From assembly GCF_049445795.1 (NCBI RefSeq), contig NZ_JBMSDT010000008.1, positions 248,001-312,000 of the forward strand: a stretch of DNA of 64,000 nucleotides, given 5' to 3'. How positions within the stretch are numbered: position 1 is the first letter of the stretch; each line of letters starts with the position of its first letter. The translations under genes were made by a program, and so were the position numbers. Positions 48,609 to 56,997 of this stretch are shown here, one piece after another. This DNA comes from Larkinella sp049445795 (lineage in GTDB: Bacteria > Bacteroidota > Bacteroidia > Cytophagales > Spirosomataceae). Below the pieces are notes generated by a model. That model was not told the DNA's origin and searched no databases. It saw only the letters and a program-made list of their open reading frames with translations.

Positions 48609-50606
48609 ATGTCAAAACAGATCCTACCGTATCAGGATAGCATCCTCCAACTGAAAGGCCCGATTTTCGTCTTTGGTGCCAGCGGCTTTATCGGAGCCAA
48701 TTTATTCGACCAGATTTTTCAACTCCGGAAAGACTGCTACGCCCTGACGCACGACGCCACGAAGGCCTGGCGACTCAAATTGCTGAACGTTCCGGCCGAG
48801 AACGTCATTCACTGCGATATTCTTTCTTATAAATCGGTCCAGGAGATTTTTGACCGATACAAGCCGAAAACCATCTTCAACCTGGCGGCTTACGGAGCAT
48901 ACAGCAAACAGAAAAACGTCAACCTGACCTACGAAACGAACGTAACGGGAACCGTCAATATTCTGGAAAACTGCTCGCCCGAAACGGTTTACATCCACGC
49001 GGGCAGTAGTTCGGAATACGGTTTTAACTGCACCGCCCCCAAAGAAACCGACCGCGTCGAACCCAACAGCCACTACGCAGTTTCGAAAGTTTCGGCGGCC
49101 TATATGCTCGAATTTTACGCCCGGGTTCACGGCCTGAAAACCCTGAACTTGCGGCTTTACTCGATTTACGGCGGCTGGGAAGAACCCGACCGATTGATTC
49201 CCCGGCTGGTCGAAGAGGCCCGAAAAGGCGGTTTGCCCCCGCTCGTTTCGCCCGACATCAGCCGCGATTTTGTCTATATCGACGATTGCGTGGAAGCCTT
49301 CGTGCAGGCGGCTCTGAAGGTGGGCAAAACCATCAGCGGTCGTTCGTATAACATCGCTACGGGCCGGAAAACGACCATGCGCGAACTGGTGGAGGAAACC
49401 CGCCGGACCTTTGGCCTGGCCGTCGAACCGGTGTGGGGCAGCATGGGCAACCGGCAATGGGACCTCAGCGACTGGTACGGCGACCCCACTGCCGCCAACA
49501 CCGACCTCGGCTGGCAGGCCCGCACGCCCTTGACTGTCGGTCTGCAAAAAACCGCCGACTGGCAGGTGCAGCACGACTACGCCGAGCGCGTACTCCCGGC
49601 CTTCGCCAACCCGACGATCAACCCGGTCATTACGGCCATCATTGCCTGTTACCGGGATGCGCAGGCCATTCCGATCATGTACGAGCGGCTGGTCAAAACC
49701 TTCAACGAGATGAAGGTGCGGTACGAAATCATTTTCGTCAACGATAATTCACCGGACAACCAGGAGGAAGTCATCGACGCCATCTGCGCGAAAGATCCGA
49801 ACGTGATCGGGATTACGCACTCGCGGAATTTCGGTTCACAGTCGGCTTTTCTGAGCGGGATGGAAATTTCGACGGGCGACGCCGTGGTGCTGATGGACGG
49901 CGATTTACAGGATCCCCCCGAGATCATTCCGAAGTTTTACGAAAAATGGCAACAGGGCTACGACGTGACCTACGGCGTCCGGGTTCAGCGCGAAATGCCG
50001 CCCCACGTCCACTTTTTCTATAAGACTTTTTACCGGTTGTTCAAGAAAATGTCGTACATCAACATCCCGGTCGATGCGGGCGACTTTTCGATGATCGACC
50101 AGAAGGTGGTGCGCGAACTGGTGGCCCTGCCCGAAACCGAACAGTTTCTGCGCGGACTGCGGGCCTGGGTCGGTTTCAAGCAAACGGGCGTCGATTACGT
50201 CCGGCCAGAGCGGATGTTCGGCGTCTCGACCAACAACTGGACCAAAAACATCTGGTGGGCCAAGAAGGCCATTTTTTCCTTTAGCTTTGCCCCGCTCGAA
50301 GCGATGTCCTACGCCGGTTTCCTGCTGACGGGCCTTTCGTTGCTGGGCATTCTGTGGCAAATTCTGGCTAAGCTCCTGATTTTCCCGGAAACGCCCGCCG
50401 GTTTATCGACAGTCATCGTGCTGGTGATGCTCTTCGGTGGCATTAACCTGCTGGGTATTTCGTTCCTGGGTGAGTACATCAGCAAGATCTTTGAAGAAAC
50501 CAAAAAACGGCCCAAATTCATCCGGACGAAGGTTCGGAAGGGTGAGCAACTCTACAAAACCGCATCCGAAATCCGGGCGCTGGTGGAAGCGAGAAAAACA
50601 AAATGA
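48609..50606 (+). CDS. Fusion of an extended SDR epimerase/dehydratase and a GT2 polyprenyl-phosphate glycosyltransferase
   Basis: 665 residues. Residues 1-330 are an extended SDR: FVFGASGFIGANLF at 21-34, HAGSSSEYGFN near 130-140, YAVSK at 156-160, RDFVYIDD near 219-226. Residues about 337-665 are a DPM/GtrB-like GT2: VITAIIACYRD, FVNDNSPDNQEE, MDGDLQDPPEI with the metal DxD, an HSRNFGSQSAF segment, and two C-terminal membrane helices (about 566-588 and 599-622). One chain could thus make a modified NDP-sugar and load it on polyprenyl phosphate. The gene lies between the two halves of a split transketolase. Confidence 0.9.
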   Translation: MSKQILPYQDSILQLKGPIFVFGASGFIGANLFDQIFQLRKDCYALTHDATKAWRLKLLNVPAENVIHCDILSYKSVQEIFDRYKPKTIFNLAAYGAYSKQKNVNLTYETNVTGTVNILENCSPETVYIHAGSSSEYGFNCTAPKETDRVEPNSHYAVSKVSAAYMLEFYARVHGLKTLNLRLYSIYGGWEEPDRLIPRLVEEARKGGLPPLVSPDISRDFVYIDDCVEAFVQAALKVGKTISGRSYNIATGRKTTMRELVEETRRTFGLAVEPVWGSMGNRQWDLSDWYGDPTAANTDLGWQARTPLTVGLQKTADWQVQHDYAERVLPAFANPTINPVITAIIACYRDAQAIPIMYERLVKTFNEMKVRYEIIFVNDNSPDNQEEVIDAICAKDPNVIGITHSRNFGSQSAFLSGMEISTGDAVVLMDGDLQDPPEIIPKFYEKWQQGYDVTYGVRVQREMPPHVHFFYKTFYRLFKKMSYINIPVDAGDFSMIDQKVVRELVALPETEQFLRGLRAWVGFKQTGVDYVRPERMFGVSTNNWTKNIWWAKKAIFSFSFAPLEAMSYAGFLLTGLSLLGILWQILAKLLIFPETPAGLSTVIVLVMLFGGINLLGISFLGEYISKIFEETKKRPKFIRTKVRKGEQLYKTASEIRALVEARKTK

Positions 50607-50621
50607 GGTTTTATTGGGGAT

Positions 50622-50719
50622 GGGGTTGTTACACAGGGTTAATCAGAGAATATCAGAGGTAATCAGGGACTTCTCTGATTAACCCTGATCATCTCTGATT
50701 AACCCTGTGTAACAACCCC
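50622..50719. repeat. Inverted repeat (TTACACAGGGTTAATCAG type)
   Basis: GGGGTTGTTACACAGGGTTA pairs with TAACCCTGTGTAACAACCCC over 20 bases. The interior consists of ATCAGAG/TCTGATTAACCCTGATC words. It is the second copy of the family at 15847-15930. It lies between the fusion gene and the transketolase C-subunit gene. Confidence 0.9.
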
Positions 50720-50740
50720 ACACTAAAACACACCAAAATT

Positions 50741-51655
50741 ATGCGGAAAGAATTTTCAGCGGCCATCGAGCGGCTGGCTGCGGCCGATGAGCAAATCATC
50801 TTCATCACGGGAGACTTGGGTTACAACGCCCTCGAAAACGTCGCGGCCGTGATGGGTCCGCGCTTCATCAACGCGGGGGTGGCCGAACAGAACATGGTCG
50901 GCGTCGCGGCCGGAATGGCCTACAAAGGATTCAAAGTTTTTTGTTACAGCATTGCCCCGTTTGCGGTGTACCGCTGCCTGGAGCAGTTCCGCAACGACGT
51001 TTGCCTGCATAATTTACCGGTTTTCCTGGTGGGCAACGGGGGCGGTTATGGCTACGGCATTATGGGCTCGACGCACCACGCCATCGAGGACCTGGCCTGC
51101 CTGAGCGGGTTGCAGAACGTCAAAACCTGGATTCCGGCGTTTGCCGACGAGATTGATGCCACCGTAAATGCCATCGTGGCCGAAGGTCGTCCGGCGTATT
51201 TGCGGTTGGGAGCCGGTCCGAAAACGCCGGAAGGCGCCGAAACGGCCGGGTCGTTCAAGAAAATTGTCAGCAGCGAAAATCCGAAAGGAACCGTCGTGGC
51301 GCTGGGGCCGGTGGCGGCTAACGTCCTGAAAGCCCTCGAAACCTCTGATACGCTGGGCAACCAGTTCGAAGTCTACACGGCCCTGAACCTGCCGCTGGAA
51401 TTGCCGAAGGAGTTGGGCCGTCAATGGGCCGAAACGCAGAATCTGTTGGTCGTGGAAGAGCATGTCAGCATCGGCGGGCTGGCGCAGCAATTGTCGGTCA
51501 AACTGCTGGAAAACGGACTGGCGTTCCGGAAGTTTGTGAGCCTGTCGGCGCAGGGCTACCCGGAAGGGCTGTATGGTGACCAGAGTTACCACCAGCGGCA
51601 GTCGGGGTTGGATACGACGTCGATTCAGGAGAAACTGGCGGGGTTTTTGGCTTAA
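50741..51655 (+). CDS. Transketolase, C-terminal subunit
   Basis: 304 residues: the pyrimidine-binding and C-terminal domains. INAGVAEQNMVGVAAGMAYK has the Glu that activates thiamine diphosphate, and GYGYGIMGSTHHAIEDLACL is the conserved loop with paired His. The C-terminal domain (LLVVEEHVSIGGLAQQLSVK) is of the usual transketolase/DXS type. It must pair with the N-subunit at 47720 to be active. The 2.1-kb separation by the SDR-GT2 gene within one transcription direction links all three to one pathway. Confidence 0.9.
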   Translation: MRKEFSAAIERLAAADEQIIFITGDLGYNALENVAAVMGPRFINAGVAEQNMVGVAAGMAYKGFKVFCYSIAPFAVYRCLEQFRNDVCLHNLPVFLVGNGGGYGYGIMGSTHHAIEDLACLSGLQNVKTWIPAFADEIDATVNAIVAEGRPAYLRLGAGPKTPEGAETAGSFKKIVSSENPKGTVVALGPVAANVLKALETSDTLGNQFEVYTALNLPLELPKELGRQWAETQNLLVVEEHVSIGGLAQQLSVKLLENGLAFRKFVSLSAQGYPEGLYGDQSYHQRQSGLDTTSIQEKLAGFLA

Positions 51656-51704
51656 AATTATATCGCAGAGTTTAGCGGAATAGATCAGAGTTACGCGGAG
51701 GAAT

Positions 51705-53405
51705 ATGCATTCGGGAACGGAATCGATTCATGTTCAGGGCAATCGGGCCAGTAACCGGGTTTCCACGGCCGGGTGGTTAGGATGGCTCGGGCTATTGGTG
51801 CCGGTTTTGGTTTATTTCTGGGTATTCAGCCGGTACGCAATCAACATTCCGAAGTACGACGATCACGCGCTGAAGGCGTTTCTGGTCAATATCGACAAGG
51901 CCACGTCGCTGCGTGATACGATTTACGAATTTTTTCGGCAACACAACGAACACCGCATCGTCTATGACCGGCTGATCACCTGGCTGGATTACCGGCTCAC
52001 CGGCAAGCTCAATTACGTTCACCTGATGGTGGTGGGCAATTTGAGTCTGGTGTTGCTGCTGGCGGTTTTTGTCCGGGCGTTGCGCAAATCCGGAGCGGCA
52101 GTATGGATGGCCCTGCCGGTGTCGCTACTACTGTTTAATCTCTCCAACTGGGAAAATACGTTTTGGGGCATGGCCGCTGCCCAGAACTTCACCGTCGTGG
52201 CGCTGGCCGTGGCGACATTCTACGAATTAGCATTCAAAAACCGGGTAGGCTGGCTGGCGATTGCGCTGGCGGTGGCCGCGACGATCACCAGCGGAAACGG
52301 TTTACTAATTTGGCCCGTCGGCTTAGTTCTTATTTTCTTGCGGCAGGATTATGCGGGCGTCATTCGCTGGTCGCTGGCGTTGGCCGTGACCTTCCGCCTG
52401 TATTTTCTGGGGTATGAAAAACCGGCTGGCAATCCGCCCGACCGGGGTCCGCTGCTTGACTGGGGGAAGGGCTGGCTGCTGTTCAACGGGGCCTCGGCCG
52501 AAGCATTCCCGGTCCAAAATTTCATGCTGACCTGCCTGACGCTCGGTGGAGTCGTCACGCTGTTGTGTGCTGTTGTGGGCTTTTCATTGCTGGGAAAACG
52601 CTTCCGGGGCTCCCGGTTGACAGACTGGCAACTGTTTTTCCTGGGCGGAATGGCCTTCGTGCTGGGTACGGGTTTGATCGTTGCGTTCAACCGGGTCGGT
52701 TTTGGACTGGGAACCCTGACGACCAGCCGCTACAAAATTTATTCACTCACACTGCTGGCCTTTGTATTCAGTTACGGGATCGCGCAAAGTCGACCAGCAC
52801 GCCGTCTGGCCACGGCCGGTGTTGCCACGGTTTTCAGCCTGGCCCTTGCGTTTTTCTCGTACAGCACGTACCTGGACGAAACGATTTATTTGCGGCAATT
52901 CCTGAGTACCTATTACTTTAATGCCCGCTACACACAGAATAGCCCCCAACCCCTGGTCGATTCCGTTACGCAACGCTACGTCGAGACACCCGGAACCTTT
53001 TACGACAACCAGTTGGCTACCCTGCTGACCACGCCCAAACTGGATTCGCCGGTTCTACTGAATTCCGTCTATCTATCCGAGCCGCATTACACCATTCTGC
53101 AATTCACCCAGCCTCCGCTCGGTTTGCGCGATGCAGGCTCGTACCTCATGGCCCGTTCCGACCGACGAACCTACCTGTTTGCAGTTCGGCAAAACCTGAG
53201 CCGCAGCCCGCGCGGGTGGTTCTGGCCCCGGCGGATTTTTGCCGGGGGCTTCGTGGCCGAAATTCCGGAGGTTGAGCTGGAACGGGGGCGCTATCAATTG
53301 TTCGTGGTCACGGTCGGGCCGGATCAATCCCTGAAAATTCATCCTACTGGCCAAACCATTGCAGCCTCCGGGGCCAAATACCAGCGTCCCGAATCCAACT
53401 GGTAG
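51705..53405 (+). CDS. Multi-spanning membrane protein, possible GT-C-like enzyme
   Basis: 566 residues with about eleven hydrophobic segments and a soluble C-terminal part of about 130 residues. The first loop carries INIPKYDDHALKAFLVNI with Asp 52-Asp 53, in the same place as the acid pair of the GT-C proteins at 45928 and 60801. I do not recognise a named family. The position among glycosyltransferases and acyltransferases suggests a role in sugar transfer or lipid-linked glycan handling, but this is inference. A histidine-rich loop (FRQHNEHRIVYDRL) follows the acid pair. Confidence 0.6.
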   Translation: MHSGTESIHVQGNRASNRVSTAGWLGWLGLLVPVLVYFWVFSRYAINIPKYDDHALKAFLVNIDKATSLRDTIYEFFRQHNEHRIVYDRLITWLDYRLTGKLNYVHLMVVGNLSLVLLLAVFVRALRKSGAAVWMALPVSLLLFNLSNWENTFWGMAAAQNFTVVALAVATFYELAFKNRVGWLAIALAVAATITSGNGLLIWPVGLVLIFLRQDYAGVIRWSLALAVTFRLYFLGYEKPAGNPPDRGPLLDWGKGWLLFNGASAEAFPVQNFMLTCLTLGGVVTLLCAVVGFSLLGKRFRGSRLTDWQLFFLGGMAFVLGTGLIVAFNRVGFGLGTLTTSRYKIYSLTLLAFVFSYGIAQSRPARRLATAGVATVFSLALAFFSYSTYLDETIYLRQFLSTYYFNARYTQNSPQPLVDSVTQRYVETPGTFYDNQLATLLTTPKLDSPVLLNSVYLSEPHYTILQFTQPPLGLRDAGSYLMARSDRRTYLFAVRQNLSRSPRGWFWPRRIFAGGFVAEIPEVELERGRYQLFVVTVGPDQSLKIHPTGQTIAASGAKYQRPESNW

Positions 53406-53417
53406 CCGGAACGGCAC

Positions 53418-53497
53418 TTCGTTATTCGTTATTCAATATTCGATGTTCGATATTAAAACCTCACAAAAAACAATATCGAATACTGAATAACGAACAC
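53418..53497. repeat. Word-mosaic inverted repeat (GTTATTCAATATTCG type)
   Basis: CGTTATTCAATATTCGATGT on the left faces AATATCGAATACTGAATAACG on the right. The word set is that of 2116-2225. It lies between the membrane protein and the first acyltransferase gene. Confidence 0.8.
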
Positions 53498-53522
53498 TTT
53501 CCCAACCGTAAACTGAATCCCT

Positions 53523-54635
53523 TTGAAAAACTACTTCGGACAACTCGACGGCTTGCGGTTTGTGGCGGTTTCGCTGGTGATGGTCGATCACTGGCTGAGC
53601 GATCAGGTGCATTTACCACTCGGCTACTTCGGCGTCAACCTGTTCTTTGTTCTGAGCGGTTTTCTGATTACTCGCATCTTGATCACCAGTAAGGAGCGTG
53701 ACCAAGCGCTTGGCAGGTCGCCCGGTTTTTCACTCCGGCAGTTCTACATTCGACGAAGTCTGCGAATTTTTCCGGTTTACTACCTGACCCTTTTTGTGCT
53801 GGCTCTGATCGGGTACGAGCCTGTCCGGAAACATCTGATCTGGTTTTTGACCTACACGCCCAACCTTTGGATCATCCTCAATAACACCTGGTTTGGGGCT
53901 GTCGATCACCTTTGGTCACTGGCGGTCGAGGAGCAATATTACCTTTTTTTCCCCTTCCTGATTCTGTTCCTACGGTTCCGGTATTTGCTCCGGTTGTTGA
54001 TCGGACTGATCGGTTTTTCGATGCTACTCCGGATTTATCTCTACGCAACCGGCGCTTCCTGGCTCGTTTCGTTCGTCTTCATGCCGACCTGCCTCGACGC
54101 TTTCGGTATGGGTGGGGTGCTGGCCTGGCTGCTGGTTTTCCGACGTGAGCAGTTCAGCCGATGGGTTGGGAACCCGGCCTGGCTACTGATCAGTTTGGGG
54201 CTGTATGCTTTTAATCTATACCTGATGGCGAATACCTCCGCCGGACGAAACGTCTTTACCGATGTCACCGACCGGTTTTTCACTTCGTTCTTCTGTTTTT
54301 TCGTGATCGGCAAAGGAGTGATCGGCTACGGGGGCCTAATGAAATGGTTTCTGGAGCATCCGGTCAGCCAGTACCTCGGTCGGATCAGCTACGGACTGTA
54401 TTTGTTTCATAACCTGGTTTTTAACTTTTACCATACCCCGACGGATTTTATTACCGTCCGGGCCTGGAACCGGCTCCTGCGCGAACTCCCGGGGCTGGCG
54501 GGCTCGGGGCTGGAAAGCGGGGCGAAATTCCTTTTCTTTTACGCCATTACCGTCGCCGTGGCTACGGTTTCGTGGTTCCTGATTGAAAAGCCGTTCAACA
54601 ACCTGAAAGACCGCTTTGCCTACGACCATTCCTGA
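53523..54635 (+). CDS. OafA/YrhL-type membrane acyltransferase (first of a tandem pair)
   Basis: 370 residues with a TTG start at 53523; an in-frame TGA at 53514 rules out a longer form, and the next ATG is inside the family domain. The family-3 acyltransferase core shows FGQLDGLRFVAVSLVMVDHW with the catalytic His, FGVNLFFVLSGFLITRIL, YIRRSLRIFPVYYL and DHLWSLAVEEQYYLFFP. Members O-acetylate or O-acylate sugars of lipopolysaccharide, peptidoglycan or exopolysaccharide. There is no SGNH domain fused. A second paralogue follows. Confidence 0.9.
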   Translation: MKNYFGQLDGLRFVAVSLVMVDHWLSDQVHLPLGYFGVNLFFVLSGFLITRILITSKERDQALGRSPGFSLRQFYIRRSLRIFPVYYLTLFVLALIGYEPVRKHLIWFLTYTPNLWIILNNTWFGAVDHLWSLAVEEQYYLFFPFLILFLRFRYLLRLLIGLIGFSMLLRIYLYATGASWLVSFVFMPTCLDAFGMGGVLAWLLVFRREQFSRWVGNPAWLLISLGLYAFNLYLMANTSAGRNVFTDVTDRFFTSFFCFFVIGKGVIGYGGLMKWFLEHPVSQYLGRISYGLYLFHNLVFNFYHTPTDFITVRAWNRLLRELPGLAGSGLESGAKFLFFYAITVAVATVSWFLIEKPFNNLKDRFAYDHS

Positions 54636-54651
54636 ACAAATCGGAGGGCGG

Positions 54652-54683
54652 TTGGCAAATCTGGTGGCTTGTTTGTACTTTTG
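54652..54683 (+). promoter_or_regulatory. Promoter of the second acyltransferase gene
   Basis: TTGG (-33, 54652), a 20-base spacer and TACTTTTG (-7, 54676-54683) match the consensus well. It begins 17 bases after the stop of the first acyltransferase and lies upstream of the GTG at 54709. It therefore argues against the overlapping TTG at 54616 as start. Confidence 0.6.
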
Positions 54684-54708
54684 GCCATTTCCATCAAGCT
54701 ATTCACAC

Positions 54709-55917
54709 GTGGACGCAGGGCAATTGGGTTGGTTCCGCAAAGAATCGAAAGAGGCCATTTCATCGACCAAAACGACGGATGTTCCGGAAACATCCGTTTC
54801 GGAAACATCGAAAGCAGCCGCCACCATTTCGTATCTGAGCCAACTGGATGGTGTCCGGTTTATTGCCGTCGCTCTGGTGCTCTACGATCACTGGATGGCC
54901 GAACGGAACACGTTGCCGCTGGGGCCGCTCGGCGTAACGATCTTTTTTGTCCTGAGCGGTTTTCTGATCACCCGGATTCTACTCAGCAGCAAGGACAAGC
55001 TGGCCAGTCGTCCCGACGGATTAAGCGTGTACCTCAAGACGTTCTACATTCGCCGAACCATCCGGATCTTTCCCCTGTACTATTTCTCCCTGCTCCTGCT
55101 GGCCGTGTTAAACGTGCCGCCGGTGCGCGAAACGCTGGCCTGGTGCGTGTTGTACGCCACCAATATTTACATTGCCTATTACCAACAGTGGATGGGAGTC
55201 ATCGATCATTTCTGGTCACTGGCTGTCGAAGAGCAGGTCTACCTCATTTTTCCGCTGCTGTTGTTTATTGTTCCCCGTCGGCACGTGCCGCTCACGATGA
55301 TTCTGATGATTATCGGTAGTGTGCTGTTCCGGTATTACCTCTACGCGCAGGACTATTCCTGGGTGGTGGCCTACGTATTTACGCCAGCCTGCCTGGACTC
55401 GTTCGGTCTGGGGGCCTTGCTGGCGTACCTGTGGCTTTATCAGAAAGAATGGATCGATAAACTCTTTACCAATTCGCTCGGGGTTGTGGCAGCTTTGGCC
55501 GTTTATGTAGTATTGGTCGTCTTGTCCAAGACCTACGACGCTCCGCACAATGTTGTCTCGGAAGTGTGGGACCGGCTGGCGGGCTCTGTACTTGGTTTTT
55601 TCCTGATTGGGCGAGCAGCCATCGGTTTCAAGGGCTGGATGCGGTGGTTCCTGGAAAATCCAGTGAGCCGGTATCTGGGCCAGATCAGCTATGGGCTATA
55701 CATTTTTCACAATCTGGTCTATAACTTTTACCATACGCCCCCCGGCCACCCGACCATCCGGATCTGGCATAAACTGACAAATTTGGCCCCGATGCTGAGC
55801 GGGTCATTCATCTTCGAATTTTTCTATTATGCCTTACTGACTGTTTTAATGGCTTCCCTCTCCTGGTTTCTTCTGGAGAAACCAATTAATGCACTCAAAG
55901 ACCGGTTTTCGTACTGA
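54709..55917 (+). CDS. OafA/YrhL-type membrane acyltransferase (second of a tandem pair)
   Basis: About 402 residues from the GTG at 54709, chosen because a promoter lies just upstream; the open frame continues back to a TTG at 54616. A Ser/Thr/Glu-rich cytoplasmic extension of about 45 residues precedes the domain. The domain has LSQLDGVRFIAVALVLYDHW, GVTIFFVLSGFLITRILLSS, FYIRRTIRIFPLYYFSLLLL and DHFWSLAVEEQVYLIFPL. It is clearly a paralogue of the preceding gene along the entire length (for example GRISYGLYLFHNLVFNFYHT versus GQISYGLYIFHNLVYNFYHT). The pair may acylate two sites of one glycan. Confidence 0.88.
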   Translation: MDAGQLGWFRKESKEAISSTKTTDVPETSVSETSKAAATISYLSQLDGVRFIAVALVLYDHWMAERNTLPLGPLGVTIFFVLSGFLITRILLSSKDKLASRPDGLSVYLKTFYIRRTIRIFPLYYFSLLLLAVLNVPPVRETLAWCVLYATNIYIAYYQQWMGVIDHFWSLAVEEQVYLIFPLLLFIVPRRHVPLTMILMIIGSVLFRYYLYAQDYSWVVAYVFTPACLDSFGLGALLAYLWLYQKEWIDKLFTNSLGVVAALAVYVVLVVLSKTYDAPHNVVSEVWDRLAGSVLGFFLIGRAAIGFKGWMRWFLENPVSRYLGQISYGLYIFHNLVYNFYHTPPGHPTIRIWHKLTNLAPMLSGSFIFEFFYYALLTVLMASLSWFLLEKPINALKDRFSY

Positions 55918-55986
55918 TTTCGTCGTTTGGAATCCACTTAATAAATGTTCGGCCTGGCATAGCGCAATAAATAGTTCCTCTTTTTC

Positions 55987-55994
55987 TATCTTTG
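55987..55994 (+). promoter_or_regulatory. -7 element upstream of the GT2 gene
   Basis: TATCTTTG fits TAnnTTTG. It implies a start downstream of 56000 and so favours the ATG at 56079 over the TTG at 55992. Confidence 0.55.
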
Positions 55995-56078
55995 CTTATT
56001 GATAACCATCAAAGTAGCAATACCGACTTGCTTCTGACGAATGAGTCGCATTGCCACAAACCCGTCTGCAATCAACCA

Positions 56079-56852
56079 ATGAGTCTACACCTGTCAATTG
56101 TAATGCCAGCCTACAACGAGGAAGAGTGTATCCACGAAGTTGTAGACATGTGGGTTGATCTGCTCACCCGCCAATTTCCCAACGAAGATACCCGCCTGAT
56201 CGTTATCAACGACGGCTCGAAAGACCGTACGGGAGCGATTCTGGATTCCTTGAAACCTAACTATCCGACCAAGCTCGAAGTATTGCACACGCCCAACGGT
56301 GGCCACGGCAACGCGGTCGTCCGCGGCTACCGGCACGCCGTAGCCCTCGGCTCCGAATACGTTTTCCAGACCGACAGCGACGATCAATTCGTCACCGATG
56401 ACTTTGCCAAACTCTGGGCCAAACGCCATGAGTCGAACTTTATCCTGGGTTACCGGCAAATTCGTTTCGATGCTCCGGCGCGGCTGGTCATCACGCGGAT
56501 TCTGAAATACAGCCTGTTCCTGATTTACGGAACCTATATCAAGGACAGCAACATTCCGTTCCGGCTTATCAATGGCCTGTACCTCAAAAAGTTGCTGGAA
56601 CAACTGCCCGACCCGACGCCGTTTGCGCCCAATATCTTTCTGGCGGTCATGGCCCGGAAAGCCGGTCAGAAAACCTTCGACATCCCCATTACGCACAAAG
56701 AGCGGCAGACCGGCACGGTTTCGATCCTGAAGTGGAAGTTGCTGAAAGTCTGTATGCAAAGCTTCCGCGAACTGGCGGCCTTCCGGATGGATTTAGGGGA
56801 CAAAGTCAAAGCCCTGAAAACCGTTCAGGTAAAACAACCCGTTAAGATATAA
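56079..56852 (+). CDS. Family 2 glycosyltransferase, dolichol-phosphate-mannose-synthase-like
   Basis: 257 residues from the ATG at 56079. The GT-A core has SIVMPAYNEEECIHEVVD, VINDGSKDRTG (44-51), PNGGHGNAVVRGYRHA and QTDSDDQF with the metal motif near 98-103. There are no membrane helices at the C-terminus, so it resembles the soluble DPM1 type. It probably charges polyprenyl phosphate with a sugar for the GT-C enzymes in the locus. The acceptor and sugar are not known. Confidence 0.86.
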   Translation: MSLHLSIVMPAYNEEECIHEVVDMWVDLLTRQFPNEDTRLIVINDGSKDRTGAILDSLKPNYPTKLEVLHTPNGGHGNAVVRGYRHAVALGSEYVFQTDSDDQFVTDDFAKLWAKRHESNFILGYRQIRFDAPARLVITRILKYSLFLIYGTYIKDSNIPFRLINGLYLKKLLEQLPDPTPFAPNIFLAVMARKAGQKTFDIPITHKERQTGTVSILKWKLLKVCMQSFRELAAFRMDLGDKVKALKTVQVKQPVKI

Positions 56853-56997
56853 TTTTGCCGCTACGGTAACCCGGTCACTGAGCCGGTACGGATGGCGCAG
56901 ATTGATCGGATCTTCCCGGAATTTTTCGGCGAAAATCCCCTCGGTTTGCGTCATCGGCATTTTATTTTTACGGATATTAGGGTATTAAACAAACTCC

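Noticed and set aside
54616..54708. TTG-started N-terminal extension of the second OafA gene overlapping the first
   Set aside because: A well-formed promoter lies at 54652-54683 inside this stretch, and the encoded residues do not match the family.
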